Positions 6,267 to 7,045 of a DNA stretch of 7,045 nt are shown here, piece by piece. Under the pieces are notes generated by a model that ran no database searches, was not told the origin of the DNA, and worked only from the letters and a program-made list of their open reading frames with translations. The translations under genes were made by a program, and so were the position numbers. The stretch's first letter is position 1. Each line of letters begins with the position of its first letter. Origin of the DNA: an uncultured Clostridia bacterium (GTDB taxonomy: Bacteria > Bacillota > Clostridia > Oscillospirales > Ruminococcaceae); NCBI GenBank assembly GCA_947175655.1, contig CAMWNQ010000090.1, positions 1 through 7,045 on the forward strand, written 5' to 3'.

Positions 6267-6285
6267 CAAGTCCGCTTGTTTTTTT
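6267..6285 (+). terminator. Terminator of the CPBP gene
   Basis: CAAG-TCCG-CTTG (6267-6278) followed by seven T (6279-6285). The stem is short, but the TCCG loop has the stable UNCG form. The T-run overlaps the stop codon of the convergent minus-strand gene. It lies about 100 bp after the CPBP stop. Confidence 0.6.
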
Positions 6286-6982
6286 AATTATTTTGATCTC
6301 TTGCTTCTTTTAAAAGGTCTGATACATTATACTTAATATCTCTATCCTTACAATGTATTGTAATAGTATCATTTTGGTTAATATTATCTACATTTTCTGA
6401 CCATATAAATGTGTTAGTATGATTTGAAAACGGAATATCTAATATAGGATATAAGATTATATTTTCATGGACATTTATTCCGCCGTCTTCAAGATAATCA
6501 TATTCTGACTCGGTCTTTATTCTCATAGTATCACAGCCATCACCAGTAATTGCAATAATAAGCTTTTCTTTCTTTTTTGTTTCTTTTACGTCATCATTAT
6601 CATCATTATCTTTTTCTATCTGATATATATTATTTGGATATGTATCTATTATTTTTAATTGAATATCAAGCTTATCTGAATTAATAGGGAAAACTCCATA
6701 GAATACAAATATAAATATTACAAAAAGCACCACCGCACTTATAATAACACTTGTAATAATTTTTATAACAGTGGAACGCTTAATTTTTTTCAGTGGTTTA
6801 ATATCCTTTTCAGGCTTTTTTATATCTATATCAATTTCTTCTTTTTCACACATATTTTCATAAATTTCATTACAGCCTTCACATTCAAGCAAATGTTTTT
6901 CTATTTCTTCATTGCTTTCATCAGATGTGAGCTTATCGCAGTAAAGCGGAAGTAAATCCTGAACTATTTTACATTTCATCAT
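6284..6982 (-). CDS. Membrane protein with N-terminal zinc-finger, anti-sigma-factor-like
   Basis: A 232-residue protein with three visible parts. Residues 4-37 carry Cys4, Cys15, then His30-x3-Cys34-x2-Cys37 in a helix context (LLPLYCDKLTSDE...HLLECEGC), typical of the putative zinc-finger (zf-HC2) anti-sigma domain. A basic stretch (KKIKRS) leads to one transmembrane helix at about 72-95. The remaining 135 or so residues, with an acidic DNDDNDD patch, should lie outside the cell. By family analogy the cytoplasmic finger would hold an ECF sigma factor until an outside signal arrives. I do not recognise the outer domain. Start: TAGGAGAG (complement of 6989-6996) lies 6 nt before the ATG at 6982; a second ATG follows at once. 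The frame stays open upstream to the window edge without better support, so a longer form from TTG at 7039 is less likely. The partner sigma gene, normally just upstream, would lie beyond 7045. Confidence 0.82.
   Translation of the reverse strand: MMKCKIVQDLLPLYCDKLTSDESNEEIEKHLLECEGCNEIYENMCEKEEIDIDIKKPEKDIKPLKKIKRSTVIKIITSVIISAVVLFVIFIFVFYGVFPINSDKLDIQLKIIDTYPNNIYQIEKDNDDNDDVKETKKKEKLIIAITGDGCDTMRIKTESEYDYLEDGGINVHENIILYPILDIPFSNHTNTFIWSENVDNINQNDTITIHCKDRDIKYNVSDLLKEARDQNN
6592..6609 (-). repeat. 9-nt tandem duplication inside the anti-sigma-like gene
   Basis: CATCATTAT is present twice in a row on the plus strand; in the gene this reads GATAATGAT twice and gives the acidic Asp-Asn-Asp repeat in the outer part of the protein. 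It keeps the frame, and its length could vary between strains by slippage. Confidence 0.6.
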
Positions 6983-6988
6983 AAAAAT

Positions 6989-6995
6989 CTCTCCT
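6989..6995 (-). promoter_or_regulatory. Ribosome binding site of the anti-sigma-like gene
   Basis: Minus-strand AGGAGAG with 6-nt spacing to the ATG at 6982. It decides the start against the longer open frame reaching the window edge. It is the same TAGGAGAG as before the CPBP gene. Confidence 0.75.
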
Positions 6996-7045
6996 AGTAT
7001 AATAATGATATAGTCCAAAGACGGTTCTACAATAGACAACCAGAC

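Larger units (their letters stand above)
5250..6277. repeat. 10-bp inverted repeat bracketing the CPBP gene
   Basis: AAGCGGACTT at 5250-5259 and its reverse complement AAGTCCGCTT at 6268-6277, with A-rich sequence outside the left copy and T-rich outside the right. The enclosed 1.0 kb holds the CPBP gene, its promoter and both long hairpins, but no transposase. It may be the ends of a small mobile module, or two terminators built on the same TCCG-loop pattern. Flanking AATTAT occurs at 5232-5237 and 6286-6291 but is too simple to call a target duplication. Confidence 0.3.

Noticed and set aside
6983..7039. TTG start giving a 251-residue anti-sigma-like protein
   Set aside because: The zinc-finger family normally begins a few residues before the first Cys, and TAGGAGAG sits just before ATG 6982.
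1..7045. CRISPR array, tRNA, rRNA, integrase or transposase
   Set aside because: No regular repeat-spacer pattern, no cloverleaf or rRNA-like stretch and no recombinase motif was seen on either strand.

Overview
The window looks like chromosomal DNA of a low-G+C Gram-positive anaerobe, probably a cellulose- or cellodextrin-using clostridium in the Ruminococcus / Clostridium thermocellum sphere. The evidence is the AT-rich spacers, strong GA-rich ribosome binding sites (GAAAGGA, AAAGGAG, TAGGAGAG), a cellobiose phosphorylase closely matching the clostridial type, and a clostridial-style zinc-finger anti-sigma-like protein. The genus is inferred by eye and is not proven.

Left part (1-5218): three plus-strand central and sugar metabolism genes follow one another. 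They are a Si-type citrate synthase (148-1521), an aldose 1-epimerase / mutarotase (1605-2609) and a GH94 cellobiose phosphorylase (2759-5218). The first two are 83 bp apart and share an almost identical stretch around the ribosome binding site and start codon. The third has its own strong-looking promoter with tandem palindromes and a hairpin/operator-like repeat. Cellobiose phosphorolysis gives glucose-1-phosphate and free glucose. A mutarotase next door would equilibrate glucose or cellobiose anomers, and citrate synthase feeds acetyl-CoA towards 2-oxoglutarate/glutamate. All three lack signal peptides and are cytosolic. No transporter is in view.

Leader of the citrate synthase gene (1-147): four adjacent stem-loops plus an alternative long-range pairing give it a riboswitch-like look. 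This is the least explained non-coding stretch in the window.

Right part (5219-7045): a 224-bp spacer holds a 17-bp near-perfect hairpin and a good promoter, followed by a CPBP/Abi-type intramembrane protease (5443-6165) whose codon use differs from the sugar genes. Convergent to it, on the minus strand, is a membrane-anchored zinc-finger (anti-sigma-like) protein (6982-6284). The two convergent genes have interleaved terminators between and inside their 3' ends. A 10-bp inverted repeat (AAGCGGACTT / AAGTCCGCTT) brackets the CPBP gene and may mark a small inserted module, or may simply be two terminators of the same type.

No rRNA, tRNA, CRISPR array, transposase or phage gene was seen. No clearly new multi-gene system is present. 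The best leads are the structured citrate synthase leader, the promoter architecture of the phosphorylase gene, and the bracketed CPBP module.
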